Positions 30,251-40,793 of a stretch of DNA of 64,000 nt are shown here, in pieces. Position 1 is the first letter of the stretch, and each line of letters starts with the position of its first letter. This stretch comes from Bacillus sp. FJAT-44742 (GTDB lineage Bacteria; Bacillota; Bacilli; Bacillales; Marinococcaceae). The notes below the pieces were generated by a model. That model saw only the letters and a list, made by a program, of their open reading frames with translations, was not told the DNA's origin and searched no databases. The stretch is taken from positions 3,333,946 to 3,397,945 of the forward strand of contig NZ_KZ454936.1 in the NCBI RefSeq assembly GCF_002797315.1. The letters are read 5' to 3'. Position numbers and translations under genes: made by a program.

Positions 30251-30412
30251 CTGCTTTCCATGAATATGACTACTATCCAGTATCTTCCTCCGTTTCCTTC
30301 CTTCTTTGCTCTCAGTCATTCTGGTTGTCTAAAAAGAAGGAGCTGGAGAGCTCCTGGGTATGGCTATTGGTCAGTCATACACGAGCCTTTTCTAACGCAC
30401 AGGATGTATCTT

Positions 30413-30455
30413 CTACTACATGTAGACTACATATAGACTCTACGTAGACTACACA
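30413..30455. repeat. TAGACT repeat cluster with nested palindromes
   Basis: GTAGACTACA occurs twice, with an ATAGACTC between. CTACATGTAG (30416-30425) and CTACGTAG (30440-30447) are palindromes. A further GTAGACT is at 30527-30533. It looks like a protein-binding array, function unknown. Confidence 0.5.
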
Positions 30456-30641
30456 TCGTCCACCTTTAGTAAGTATGAAACATGGCGGGGATATGGAGCT
30501 GGAAATTGTTTTAACATCTAAATGACGTAGACTGCTTTCCTCTCTTTATTAATTACCTATAATGAAGAAAGCGAGCTTTTTTTGGTGAAAATTTCTGCAT
30601 CAGTAATATATCCGAAGATGCGACAAGCAGCTCGTAACCAT

Positions 30642-30669
30642 AAAAAAAGAGACGCCTGTACGGCGTCTC
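30642..30669 (-). terminator. Terminator of the rnpA-spoIIIJ-jag operon
   Basis: GAGACGCC (30649-30656) pairs with GGCGTCTC (30662-30669), followed on the minus strand by seven T. A second GGCGTCTCC copy lies at 30689-30697 and could compete for the same arm. Confidence 0.88.
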
Positions 30670-30707
30670 CTTTCGTTTGTGAGCAACGGCGTCTCCGGCC
30701 GTTGTCC

Positions 30708-31343
30708 CTATCTCTTCCCACTATGATCCTTAGGAAGGATAGTAACTTTACGATAAGGTTCTTTTCCTTCCGAAAAAGTCTCTATCTCACGTGACTTTTG
30801 CAAAGCATGATGAATGATTTTTCTTTCTCTCGCATTCATAGGCTCAAGTGTTACCTTTTGCCTTGTTTTCAAAGCCTTGTTTGCCAGACGAGATGCTAAA
30901 TGCTCTAACGACTGTTTTCTTCTTTCACGGTATCCTTCAGCGTCTACCGTAAGCCGAAGATATTGATCCGAGTGACGGTTTGCAACCAGATTAACAAGAT
31001 ACTGAATAGCATCTAACGTTTTTCCTCTTTTTCCGATAAGAGACCCTAAATCTTCCCCGGTCAGATGAAATTCAATATCCTTTCCTTCTCCCTTTTCCTC
31101 TACCTCTGCCTTTACTTCCATGTCCTGCAGAAGCTGTTTTAAAAAGGATAAAGCTTCTTCTTTTGGCTGAGGTTTCACCTGCACCTTCAGTAAAGCAGGC
31201 TTGTTTCCAATGAACCCGAGGAACCCTTTTTGAGGTTCTTCAAGTACCTCGTACTCCACTTCGTCTCTTTGTGCTTCAAGGTCGTTAAGTGCTTGAGATA
31301 AGGCTTTTTCAATCGTTTTACCGGAGACCTTAATCGTTCTCAC
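30708..31343 (-). CDS. jag: Jag/KhpB RNA-binding protein
   Basis: This 211-residue protein has an N-terminal Jag domain (KTIEKALSQALNDL), a KH domain with GSLIGKRGKTLDAIQYL (about 110-130) and a C-terminal R3H domain (ERKIIHHALQ). It binds RNA and is linked to cell elongation and envelope synthesis in Firmicutes. Its start overlaps the spoIIIJ stop by one base, the usual spoIIIJ-jag coupling. Confidence 0.93.
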   Translation of the reverse strand: MRTIKVSGKTIEKALSQALNDLEAQRDEVEYEVLEEPQKGFLGFIGNKPALLKVQVKPQPKEEALSFLKQLLQDMEVKAEVEEKGEGKDIEFHLTGEDLGSLIGKRGKTLDAIQYLVNLVANRHSDQYLRLTVDAEGYRERRKQSLEHLASRLANKALKTRQKVTLEPMNARERKIIHHALQKSREIETFSEGKEPYRKVTILPKDHSGKR

Positions 31344-32110
31344 TACTTTTTCGCTCCTCCTGCTTCAGCATCAGCTTTTTTCTTCACATTCGGACCAGTA
31401 ATAAAGTACGTTTGGACAATCATAAATAAGTTACCGATAACCCAGTATAATGCAAGTGCTGCCGGGAAGAAGAAAGCAAATACTGTAATCATGATCGGCA
31501 TCATATAAAGCAAAATTTTCATTTGCGGGTTATCTGTAACCATCATCATTTTTTGCTGAATGAATGTGGTTACCCCTGCAATCAGCGGCAAGATAAAATC
31601 CGGGGAATCGAGAGGGAACCATAAAAATACATGTCCTTCAATTTCTCTCGTTCTCATAATTGCATGGTAAAAAGCAATAAGAATCGGCATTTGAATGAAG
31701 ATAGGCAGACAGCCCGCCAATGGATTGACTCCCCGTTCCTGGAACATCTTCATTGTTTCCTGCTGAAGCTTTTGCTGTGTCTGCTGATCTTTTGCACTGT
31801 ATTTTTCTCTTAACTTCTGCATTTCAGGCTGAAGTTCCTGCATTGCTTTGGCGCTTTTTGTTTGTTTAATCATTAACGGCAGAATTAAAATACGAAGGAT
31901 AATCGTTACAATAATGATCGAAAGACCATACCCATAATCTCCTTGAAAGTATTCAGCTATCGTAATTAAAAGCCACGAGAGCGGATACACAAAAAAAGAA
32001 TCCCAAACACCTTCGCTGTCAGCTGTGATCGGATCCTCAATGTTGAAACATCCAGTCAAAAAAACCATTAAACCAACAAGCATTGCTGCCAAACCTAGTT
32101 TCTTGCTCAC
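31343..32110 (-). CDS. spoIIIJ: Membrane protein insertase SpoIIIJ (YidC1)
   Basis: This 255-residue YidC/Oxa1 insertase is a lipoprotein. The signal ends in LTGC with Cys21 as the lipid site. Five membrane segments follow, with the hydrophilic groove Arg in [14 protein letters not shown], a cytoplasmic hairpin rich in Gln/Lys and [19 protein letters not shown]. In B. subtilis it is needed for SpoIIIA-channel function in the forespore as well as general insertion. A 329-base gap to rnpA holds no gene that I can see. Confidence 0.95.
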   Translation of the reverse strand: MSKKLGLAAMLVGLMVFLTGCFNIEDPITADSEGVWDSFFVYPLSWLLITIAEYFQGDYGYGLSIIIVTIILRILILPLMIKQTKSAKAMQELQPEMQKLREKYSAKDQQTQQKLQQETMKMFQERGVNPLAGCLPIFIQMPILIAFYHAIMRTREIEGHVFLWFPLDSPDFILPLIAGVTTFIQQKMMMVTDNPQMKILLYMMPIMITVFAFFFPAALALYWVIGNLFMIVQTYFITGPNVKKKADAEAGGAKK

Positions 32111-32439
32111 TACCCTTCCTCCTTGACTATATCTAAGTATGAGCAGGCTTTATAAAAAAATTCCCGCACCATGTTGGGTGTCGAGATGAGAAAACAAACA
32201 GCGTGCCATTGGCCGCTTGTTCTTACTGCACGACCACAAACATAATTGTTTTCACAGTCTTCCTCCCCTGCCAGTCCCAGTTGTCCACTCCCGCTTCTTC
32301 CTGGAGAAAACGAACATTTCAGGTCACAGAATCTTTCTCATAAAAACCTACAATTTTGGTCAAAAGACACTACTTTTACTATTGTAGCGAAGAGATAACA
32401 AGAAATAAAGATATCATTCTATGAACAATTTTGTTCCTG

Positions 32440-32826
32440 TTATTTTTTTCTTATGTTTTTTGGAGATTGCTGCCTTGATTGTCTGGATGATCTTAGTATC
32501 TTTCCCCTTTTCATTACATGAATAAGGCTCTTCTTTATTTCATGGTAATCCATATTGGCTACAGGAATTCTGGCAATAATTACGTAATCTTTCTCTTGAA
32601 GCATGTCATCTTTAAATTCCCTGACAAGCTCACGAAGGTGGCGCTTAATCCGATTTCTGGTTACAGCGTTCCCTACTTTTTTGCTGACAGTAAGCCCGAC
32701 TCGAAAGTGCTCCTGACCTGGTTTATCCATAACATAAATTACTAACTGCCGATTGGCAAAAGAGGTCCCCTTTTGGAACACAGCGCTAAATTCTTCATTT
32801 TTTTTTATTCTGTACTCCTTTTTCAT
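32440..32826 (-). CDS. rnpA: Ribonuclease P protein component
   Basis: This 128-residue basic subunit assists the RNase P RNA in 5' processing of tRNA precursors. It begins [20 protein letters not shown] and has the signature [10 protein letters not shown] (about 57-66) and aromatic substrate-binding residues early on. The C-terminal 15 residues are an additional basic, Ser/Gln-rich tail. It is downstream of rpmH, from which a hairpin separates it. Confidence 0.96.
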   Translation of the reverse strand: MKKEYRIKKNEEFSAVFQKGTSFANRQLVIYVMDKPGQEHFRVGLTVSKKVGNAVTRNRIKRHLRELVREFKDDMLQEKDYVIIARIPVANMDYHEIKKSLIHVMKRGKILRSSRQSRQQSPKNIRKK

Positions 32827-32920
32827 TCCAGCACCTCATTAGACAAAAAATATGTAATGAAAAAAGTAGATTTCACACTTATAAGTTCCCCTTCTTTTTA
32901 AAACATACAAATAAAAGAGA

Positions 32921-32949
32921 AAAAAAGACCACTGTCACAATCAGTGGCC
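32921..32949 (-). terminator. Terminator/attenuator between rpmH and rnpA
   Basis: On the minus strand GGCCACTG (32942-32949) pairs with CAGTGGTC (32927-32934), with one G-U, followed by six T. It starts right at the rpmH stop and may reduce read-through from the very strong rpmH promoter into rnpA. Confidence 0.82.
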
Positions 32950-33087
32950 TTAAGCGGATAATACTTTTCTTCCTTTTTGACGACGACGCTTTAATACTTG
33001 ACGTCCATTCTTTGTGCTCATACGCGCACGGAAGCCATGAACCTTTTTACGCTTACGATTATTCGGGTTAAAAGTTGGTTTTCCCAT
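32950..33087 (-). CDS. rpmH: 50S ribosomal protein L34
   Basis: This is a 45-residue very basic protein, [19 protein letters not shown] onward, ending GRKVLSA. It is a small component of the large subunit. I found it by direct reading because it is short. AGGAGG stands at good distance before the ATG at 33087. It is the first gene of the leftward operon next to the origin, preceded by a perfect consensus promoter. Confidence 0.97.
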   Translation of the reverse strand: MGKPTFNPNNRKRKKVHGFRARMSTKNGRQVLKRRRQKGRKVLSA

Positions 33088-33138
33088 TCTATATGCACCT
33101 CCTGAGGTTTATCTTCTATAAACAAGACATCCTGTAGA

Positions 33139-33167
33139 ATTATATAGAGGAAAGACAAACATGTCAA
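33139..33167 (-). promoter_or_regulatory. Perfect-consensus sigma-A promoter of rpmH
   Basis: On the minus strand, TTGACA (33162-33167), 17 bases and TATAAT (33139-33144), about 50 bases before rpmH. Confidence 0.95.
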
Positions 33168-33249
33168 GGTGCTTCTGTTTTTTATATTCACATAAGTCAA
33201 AGGTAAATGGAAACACTCCTCTAATTAAAAGGGTTTGTAAAACTTTGTT

Positions 33250-33410
33250 GTTTATTTACGCTCGCTTGATCCTAAACGTAAGTGCAACATCCATTAATGC
33301 ATCACTTCATTTGCATTCACGGTGTCTTCTATGTCTCGGTTTGCCATAGCCTTCGGAAAAACCTTTTGGGATCTGTGGATCATGCTATTCCCGACGGCGT
33401 ATGCGTATTT
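33250..33410 (+). repeat. Interspersed repeat, copy C (rpmH-dnaA gap)
   Basis: CCTAAACGTAAGTGCAACATCC, TTCACGGTGTCTTCTATG, GGATCT and TTCCCGACGGCGT follow the order of copy A in the IS leader (7945-8115). No transposase or IS ends are present here. Confidence 0.68.
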
Positions 33411-33550
33411 ATCTCCTATAAGAAACAACATTCCTCTTTATCAGAGCATAAAAAAAAGGAATTCTGCCTTTCTTATTCTTTTCCGCCTGCCTGAAAAATT
33501 GAATTTCCCTAAATGAAGTAATCTTTGTTCCTTGTAACAGAATTTGCCTT

Positions 33551-33837
33551 TGTGGATAACTTAGGTGATCCTTTTTTTAGTTTTCGACATCCTTTCGACA
33601 AGTTGTACACACTATCTTGTGGTGTGGATAATTTTTGTACACAAGGGATAGAGTTGTGTGGATAAGTACATATAATCCCGTTGCTAACGCTCTTTTTTTT
33701 TGATATGATATATTTGTTTTTACTCTGGACAACTGTGAACAAGGTTTTTCTTATCCACAGCTGTTGATAACTGTGTTGATAACTTTCCACAGGCTCTGTA
33801 TATGCTTGTCCACATTTCACTTCCAATTGTGGACATT
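33551..33837 (+). other. oriC: oriC, dnaA-upstream DnaA-box cluster (incAB-like)
   Basis: Perfect boxes (TTATCCACA or complement) lie at 33551-33559, 33623-33631, 33657-33665 and 33751-33759. One-mismatch boxes lie at 33762-33770, 33774-33782, 33806-33814 and possibly 33829-33837. With the cluster after dnaA this gives the bipartite origin usual in Bacillus. The 33088-34052 gap otherwise holds the rpmH promoter, repeat copy C and the presumed dnaA promoter, for which I see no clear hexamers. Confidence 0.92.
33583..33600 (-). promoter_or_regulatory. Two tandem Spo0A-type boxes in oriC
   Basis: TTCGACA at 33583-33589 and 33594-33600 (TGTCGAA on the minus strand) are 11 bases apart, one helical turn, between DnaA boxes. 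Spo0A is known to bind such boxes at the B. subtilis origin. Confidence 0.7.
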
Positions 33838-34052
33838 CCTTCTTCCTACTATATTATATATACATGTTTATTTGTGCTCATTTTTTGTGCATAAGTACTT
33901 GAGTATTTTTATACATACAGGGTGAACATTTCTTATACAACTGACCTTACGAGGGCTTCCTTCTTATTTTCACAATGAAGTTGGGAAGCCTTTCTTGCCT
34001 TGTTTTTCTCGGAAGGGAAGACAATATTACTGACAAAAGGAGGGTGCACGGA

Positions 34053-35405
34053 TTGGAGAATATAACTGATTTGTGGAATCAAACGCTTGAGCTTATTCAA
34101 AAAAAAGTGAGTAAGCCCAGTTTTGAAACCTGGCTGAAGGCAACTCAAGCAGCAGATATAAAAGAAGATATGATCATTGTAAAAGCACCCAATGAATTCG
34201 CCAGGGACTGGCTTGAAAACCGATATTCCGACATTATTTCCGATACATTAAAGGACATTACTGGAGCTACTTTGCAGGTGAAATTTATTATCCCGGATGA
34301 TGAAGAAACAGATCAGTTTTCAGTTGAGGAAGATTTGAAGAAATCCCCTCCTAAAGCCCAGGCTGCACAAGAAGAAATTCCAAAAAGCATGTTAAATGAC
34401 AAATATACGTTTAACACGTTTGTCATTGGCTCAGGAAACCGATTTGCCCATGCTGCTTCTTTAGCAGTGGCCGAAGCACCTGCTAAAGCATACAATCCCT
34501 TATTTATATACGGTGGTGTAGGACTTGGGAAAACTCACTTGATGCACGCAATTGGGCATTACGTCATTGACCATAATCCCAGTGCTCGCGTGGTGTATTT
34601 ATCTTCTGAGAAATTCACTAATGAGTTTATTAATTCTATCCGTGACAACAAAACGATTAACTTTCGAAACAAGTATCGAAACGTTGACGTTCTTTTGATA
34701 GATGATATTCAATTTCTAGCGGGGAAAGAACAGACTCAAGAAGAATTTTTCCATACGTTTAATGCCCTGCACGAAGAAAGCAAACAAATTGTGATCTCAA
34801 GTGATCGTCCACCAAAAGAGATCCCCACATTGGAAGATCGGCTCCGCTCTAGATTTGAATGGGGGTTAATCACAGACATTACGCCTCCAGACCTGGAAAC
34901 GAGAATTGCGATCCTGCGAAAAAAAGCAAAAGCAGAGAAGCTTGATATTCCAAATGAAGTCATGCTTTATATCGCAAATCAAATAGATACAAATATAAGG
35001 GAGCTTGAAGGGGCTCTGATTCGAGTGGTCGCTTATTCATCGTTAATTAACCAGGATATGAATGCCGATCTTGCTGCAGAAGCCTTAAAAGATATCATTC
35101 CTACAGCTAAACCGAGGATTGTGACCATACAGGATATCCAGACGCAGGTAGCCGGACATTTTCAAATTCAAAGAGATGAGCTCATGGCAAAAAAACGAAC
35201 AAAAACGATCGCTTTTCCACGACAGATTGCTATGTACCTCTCAAGGGAAATGACAGATTCATCTCTGCCTAAAATCGGGGAGGAATTCGGCGGAAGAGAT
35301 CATACGACAGTCATTCATGCTCATGAGAAAATTTCAAAATTAATGTCGTCTGATGAAGAATTACAGCAAAAGGTGCAGGAAATTATCGACAAGCTTAAAG
35401 GATAA
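34053..35405 (+). CDS. dnaA: Chromosomal replication initiator DnaA
   Basis: This 450-residue AAA+ protein binds TTATCCACA boxes and opens the origin. It has an N-terminal helicase/regulator-binding domain (1-80), an acidic linker (about 82-112) and the AAA+ core with Walker A GGVGLGKT (154-161) and [11 protein letters not shown]-terminal domain IV carries [11 protein letters not shown]. The long open frame begins at 33975, but the TTG at 34053, after AGGAGGGTG, gives [10 protein letters not shown] as in B. subtilis. It is probably autoregulated through upstream boxes. Confidence 0.98.
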   Translation: MENITDLWNQTLELIQKKVSKPSFETWLKATQAADIKEDMIIVKAPNEFARDWLENRYSDIISDTLKDITGATLQVKFIIPDDEETDQFSVEEDLKKSPPKAQAAQEEIPKSMLNDKYTFNTFVIGSGNRFAHAASLAVAEAPAKAYNPLFIYGGVGLGKTHLMHAIGHYVIDHNPSARVVYLSSEKFTNEFINSIRDNKTINFRNKYRNVDVLLIDDIQFLAGKEQTQEEFFHTFNALHEESKQIVISSDRPPKEIPTLEDRLRSRFEWGLITDITPPDLETRIAILRKKAKAEKLDIPNEVMLYIANQIDTNIRELEGALIRVVAYSSLINQDMNADLAAEALKDIIPTAKPRIVTIQDIQTQVAGHFQIQRDELMAKKRTKTIAFPRQIAMYLSREMTDSSLPKIGEEFGGRDHTTVIHAHEKISKLMSSDEELQQKVQEIIDKLKG

Positions 35406-35434
35406 TGTGCAAAACCAGTAAAGTTACACACACA

Positions 35435-35550
35435 CTATCCACATGTGGATTTCTTTGCCATTCCTGAACTCTTCTGACTTATCCACAGTATAAACACCCT
35501 CTATTACTACGACGACTTTTTTTATTAAATAATAAATATATGTTAAAGGG
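35435..35550 (+). other. oriC: oriC, dnaA-dnaN part with boxes and probable unwinding element
   Basis: Boxes: CTATCCACA (35435-35443), TGTGGATTT (35444-35452) and a perfect TTATCCACA (35479-35487). After a short GC-containing spacer come CTA-TTA-CTA-CGA-CGA triplets (35501-35515), then about 30 bases of almost pure A/T. This order (box, trinucleotides, AT-rich run) is that of the DnaA-trio unwinding element of B. subtilis. Confidence 0.85.
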
Positions 35551-35559
35551 AGATGAATT

Positions 35560-36702
35560 ATGCATTTTGTCATAAACAGAGAACAATTTGTACACGGGGT
35601 ACAGCATGTAAATAAAGCTGTTTCTTCCCGTACAACAATCCCCATATTAACGGGCATAAAAATTTCAGCTTCACAAACAGGCGTCACTTTAACAGGAAGT
35701 GATTCTGATATATCCATAGAAGCGTTTATTCCATCTGAAGAAGATGAAAAAAGAAATGTGGAAGTAAAAAATGAAGGAAGCATCGTACTTCAGGCAAAAT
35801 TCTTCGCTGATATAGTTAAAAAACTCCCTGGTAATGAAATAGAGGTAAGTGTTCAAGATCAATTTGCAACCACTTTACGATCAGGAAGTGTAGTGTTTAA
35901 TTTAAACGGACTAGATCCTGAAGAGTACCCGCGTTTACCACAGCTTGAGGAAGATCAGACGTTTTCATTGCCCCAAAGCTTGTTGAAAGATATGATCAGG
36001 CAAACAGTTTTTGCAGTGTCCTCTCAGGAAACACGCCCCGTGTTGACAGGTGTAAACCTGGAAATAGAAGACCAGATACTTTCCTGTACTGCAACAGACA
36101 GTCACAGGCTGGCACTTCGGACGGCTCCTGTGGAAACAAACATGGAGGAACTGGAAATAAGCAACGTTGTGATTCCTGGGAAAAGCTTAAACGAACTAAG
36201 TAAGATCATAGAAGACAGCGAAGACTATATAGACATTGTAGTAACCGAAAGCCAAGTTCTGTTTAAACTTAAGAACCTTTTGTTTTTCTCTCGTTTACTC
36301 GATGGAAAGTACCCGGTAACAAAAAATATGATTCCAAGCCAGTCAAAAACGCGCATGGAAATCCACACAAAAGAGCTTTTAAATTCACTCGAACGTGCTC
36401 TGCTGTTATCCAGGGAAGCAAAAAACAATGTCATTAACCTAAAGACGCTTGATCAATCAACAATAGAAGTGAGCTCAGTGTCTGCAGAAGTAGGGAAGGT
36501 TACTGAAAAAATTACGACCGAAAAGCTTGAAGGAGAAGAACTTAGGATCTCTTTTAACGGCAAAAACATCATGGATGCCTTAAAAGTCATTGATAGTGAA
36601 GTGATCGATATCATGTTTACTGGAGCTATGAGTCCTTTTGTCATCCGTCCGACAGACCATAACCAAATGCTTCACCTTTTTTCACCCGTCAGAACATACT
36701 AA
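35560..36702 (+). CDS. dnaN: DNA polymerase III sliding clamp
   Basis: This 380-residue beta clamp forms a ring on DNA that tethers PolC and DnaE. Three repeated clamp folds are visible, with conserved VSSRTTIPILTGIKI (about 20-34), TATDSHRLALR (about 170-180) and the C-terminal FVIRPTDH plus LFSPVRTY. AAAGGGAGATG precedes the ATG. It is downstream of dnaA and is followed by its own terminator. Confidence 0.98.
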   Translation: MHFVINREQFVHGVQHVNKAVSSRTTIPILTGIKISASQTGVTLTGSDSDISIEAFIPSEEDEKRNVEVKNEGSIVLQAKFFADIVKKLPGNEIEVSVQDQFATTLRSGSVVFNLNGLDPEEYPRLPQLEEDQTFSLPQSLLKDMIRQTVFAVSSQETRPVLTGVNLEIEDQILSCTATDSHRLALRTAPVETNMEELEISNVVIPGKSLNELSKIIEDSEDYIDIVVTESQVLFKLKNLLFFSRLLDGKYPVTKNMIPSQSKTRMEIHTKELLNSLERALLLSREAKNNVINLKTLDQSTIEVSSVSAEVGKVTEKITTEKLEGEELRISFNGKNIMDALKVIDSEVIDIMFTGAMSPFVIRPTDHNQMLHLFSPVRTY

Positions 36703-36728
36703 AAAGAGTATTGAGTTATCAGCCGATT

Positions 36729-36754
36729 CCCGCTTTCCCAAAAAAGCGGGTTTT
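36729..36754 (+). terminator. Terminator of dnaN
   Basis: CCCGCTTT (36729-36736) pairs with AAAGCGGG (36743-36750), followed by TTTTCTG. Confidence 0.88.
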
Positions 36755-36980
36755 CTGTTGGTAAAGAAAAAAACAAAAAGGGTAAAATAATAAAATGTAA
36801 AGACAATAAGGAGTAGAGCCTTAAGGGAAAAAAGAAATCCAAACAGCCTATTGGCGTATGGACGAGAGTTTAGTAAAATATAAGATGTATCCATGTGCCT
36901 TGCGGAGGCATACATTGTTTATTTTGATAAAGACCTTATTTTCCTGATTGAAAACTGGTGACAAAAGGAGGGAGCAAGGG

Positions 36981-37199
36981 ATGGAGCAAGTAAAGATTTC
37001 AACGGAATATATTACTCTTGGTCAATTCTTAAAAGAAACCGGGGTTATCGATACAGGCGGGATGGCCAAGTGGTTTTTATCTGAACATGAGATTCAGTTA
37101 AATGGAGAGCCGGAACAGCGAAGAGGGAAAAAGCTCTATGACGGGGATGAAATAGTCATTGAAGGGATAGGGAAGTTTGTTGTTTCCGCTCCTAGTTAG
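36981..37199 (+). CDS. rlbA: S4-domain RNA-binding protein RlbA (YaaA)
   Basis: This 72-residue protein consists of an S4-like RNA-binding domain ([22 protein letters not shown], then VQLNGE-type and EIVIEG). YaaA of B. subtilis is linked to assembly of the large ribosomal subunit. I chose the ATG at 36981; AGGAGGGAG lies before it. The frame's earlier ATG would add 11 residues across that site. It is 11 bases before recF. Confidence 0.88.
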   Translation: MEQVKISTEYITLGQFLKETGVIDTGGMAKWFLSEHEIQLNGEPEQRRGKKLYDGDEIVIEGIGKFVVSAPS

Positions 37200-37210
37200 A
37201 GGGATGCTTT

Positions 37211-38332
37211 TTGCATATTGAATCGCTTTATTTAAAACAGTATAGAAATTATGAAGAGCTGACCCTGCAATTTGAAAATAAAATCAATGTTATAATAGGG
37301 GAAAATGCTCAAGGGAAAACAAACCTTATGGAAGCTATCTATGTGCTTGCTTTTACAAAATCCCACCGGACTCCCAGGGAGAAAGAGTTAATAAACTGGG
37401 ATGAGGATTTTGCTCGCATCCAGGCCCAGCTTTCGAAATCATCAGGCCCGTTTAGTCTTGAAGTGATCCTTTCAAAAAAGGGAAAAAAGGTTAAATATAA
37501 TGAATTAGAACAAAGAAAGTTAAGTGAATATATAGGAGCATGCAATGTAGTCATGTTCGCACCAGAAGATTTAAATTTAGTGAAGGGCGCCCCACAAGTC
37601 AGGCGCCGATTTATTGATATGGAAATAGGGCAGATCAGTTCGGTTTATTTGCATGATCTTGCTGTCTATCACCGGATACTAAAGCAACGAAACCAGTTGC
37701 TTAAAGACATGTTTTCCAAGTCAGGCACTCAAGCCGATATGATGCTGGAGGTGCTGACTGAGCAATTAATAAAAGCAGCAGCCAAGTTAGTCGAGAGGCG
37801 TTTCCACTTTCTGAACATGCTGGAAAAATGGGCGAAGACGATTCATAAAGAAATTAGCCGGGGAAAAGAGGAGCTGATTCTTTCGTATGTCCCTACTGCA
37901 GAGGTATCAGAAGGCATGGAATTGTCGATGATAGAAGAAGAATACAAGCAAGCATTTGGAAAAGTAAGAGATAATGAGAAACGCCGCGGTGTGACGCTAG
38001 TTGGTCCTCACCGGGAAGATATCAAATTAACGGTAAATGACAGGAACGTGCAAACATATGGTTCACAGGGACAGCAGCGAACGACCGCTTTGTCATTAAA
38101 GCTGGCTGAAATAGAACTAATTCGAGAAAACATCGGGGAATACCCGATTTTATTATTAGACGATGTTCTTTCTGAATTAGATGATCACCGTCAGTCTCAC
38201 CTTTTAAATACGATCCAGGGCAAGGTGCAGACCTTTGTAACAACAACCAGCGTTGAAGGTATAGAGCATGAGACACTAAAGCAAGCTTCCATGTTTTATG
38301 TAGAAGATGGTCGTTTGCATCAGAAGAAATGA
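37211..38332 (+). CDS. recF: DNA replication/repair protein RecF
   Basis: This 373-residue SMC-like ATPase helps load RecA at gaps with RecO and RecR. It has Walker [10 protein letters not shown] (residues 30-38), a signature-like [19 protein letters not shown] and Walker [13 protein letters not shown]. It starts at a TTG (37211) preceded by GAGGGATG. Sequence starting [12 protein letters not shown] matches the family. It lies in the dnaA-dnaN-rlbA-recF-remB-gyrB order. Confidence 0.96.
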   Translation: MHIESLYLKQYRNYEELTLQFENKINVIIGENAQGKTNLMEAIYVLAFTKSHRTPREKELINWDEDFARIQAQLSKSSGPFSLEVILSKKGKKVKYNELEQRKLSEYIGACNVVMFAPEDLNLVKGAPQVRRRFIDMEIGQISSVYLHDLAVYHRILKQRNQLLKDMFSKSGTQADMMLEVLTEQLIKAAAKLVERRFHFLNMLEKWAKTIHKEISRGKEELILSYVPTAEVSEGMELSMIEEEYKQAFGKVRDNEKRRGVTLVGPHREDIKLTVNDRNVQTYGSQGQQRTTALSLKLAEIELIRENIGEYPILLLDDVLSELDDHRQSHLLNTIQGKVQTFVTTTSVEGIEHETLKQASMFYVEDGRLHQKK

Positions 38333-38342
38333 GGGGTATAAG

Positions 38343-38624
38343 ATGTTTATCCATTTAGGCGGTGATACGGTAATCCGCGCTAAAGACGTAGTGGCAATCT
38401 TAGATTATGAAACAAACAAGTCTTCAGCAATCAGTCAGCAGTTTTTAAATACCAAAGACAAGAAAGACATCATAGAAATTTCTGCAGATTTGCAAAAGTC
38501 GATTGTCGTAACTGACGATATCCTTTACTTTTCACCTATTTCCTCATTAACCCTTAAAAGAAGGGCTTCAGTTGTGTCAGGTATTGAGGATTATAGTGAA
38601 GAAGAAACCGTGCATGACAATTAA
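38343..38624 (+). CDS. remB: Extracellular-matrix regulator RemB (DUF370)
   Basis: This 93-residue protein is related to RemA, a DNA-binding activator of biofilm and osmoprotection genes. The start MFIHLGGDTVIRAKDVVAI follows GAGGGG at 38343. The frame's earlier ATG would overlap recF. It lies between recF and gyrB, as yaaB does in B. subtilis. Confidence 0.92.
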   Translation: MFIHLGGDTVIRAKDVVAILDYETNKSSAISQQFLNTKDKKDIIEISADLQKSIVVTDDILYFSPISSLTLKRRASVVSGIEDYSEEETVHDN

Positions 38625-38749
38625 TGGGGAAGCTCCCATATAAAAATAGATCATAAGCAAGGAAGAAATTTCCGAATCTTTTTTTTCAGCATGACGAGGT
38701 AACTGAACGGAAAGCACAGTCGCTCAAGGAAGCTGTGATATTTCCATAG

Positions 38750-40681
<1,932 letters not shown>

Positions 40682-40793
40682 GCAAGAGGGTGGGGAAAAG
40701 GACCCTGCCCTTTCCTGCTTAATATTGGTAACAGGGCAATAGAATCCAAAGCCCACTGCCAGGACGTTACCGGAAGGAAATGGAGGTAGTAGG

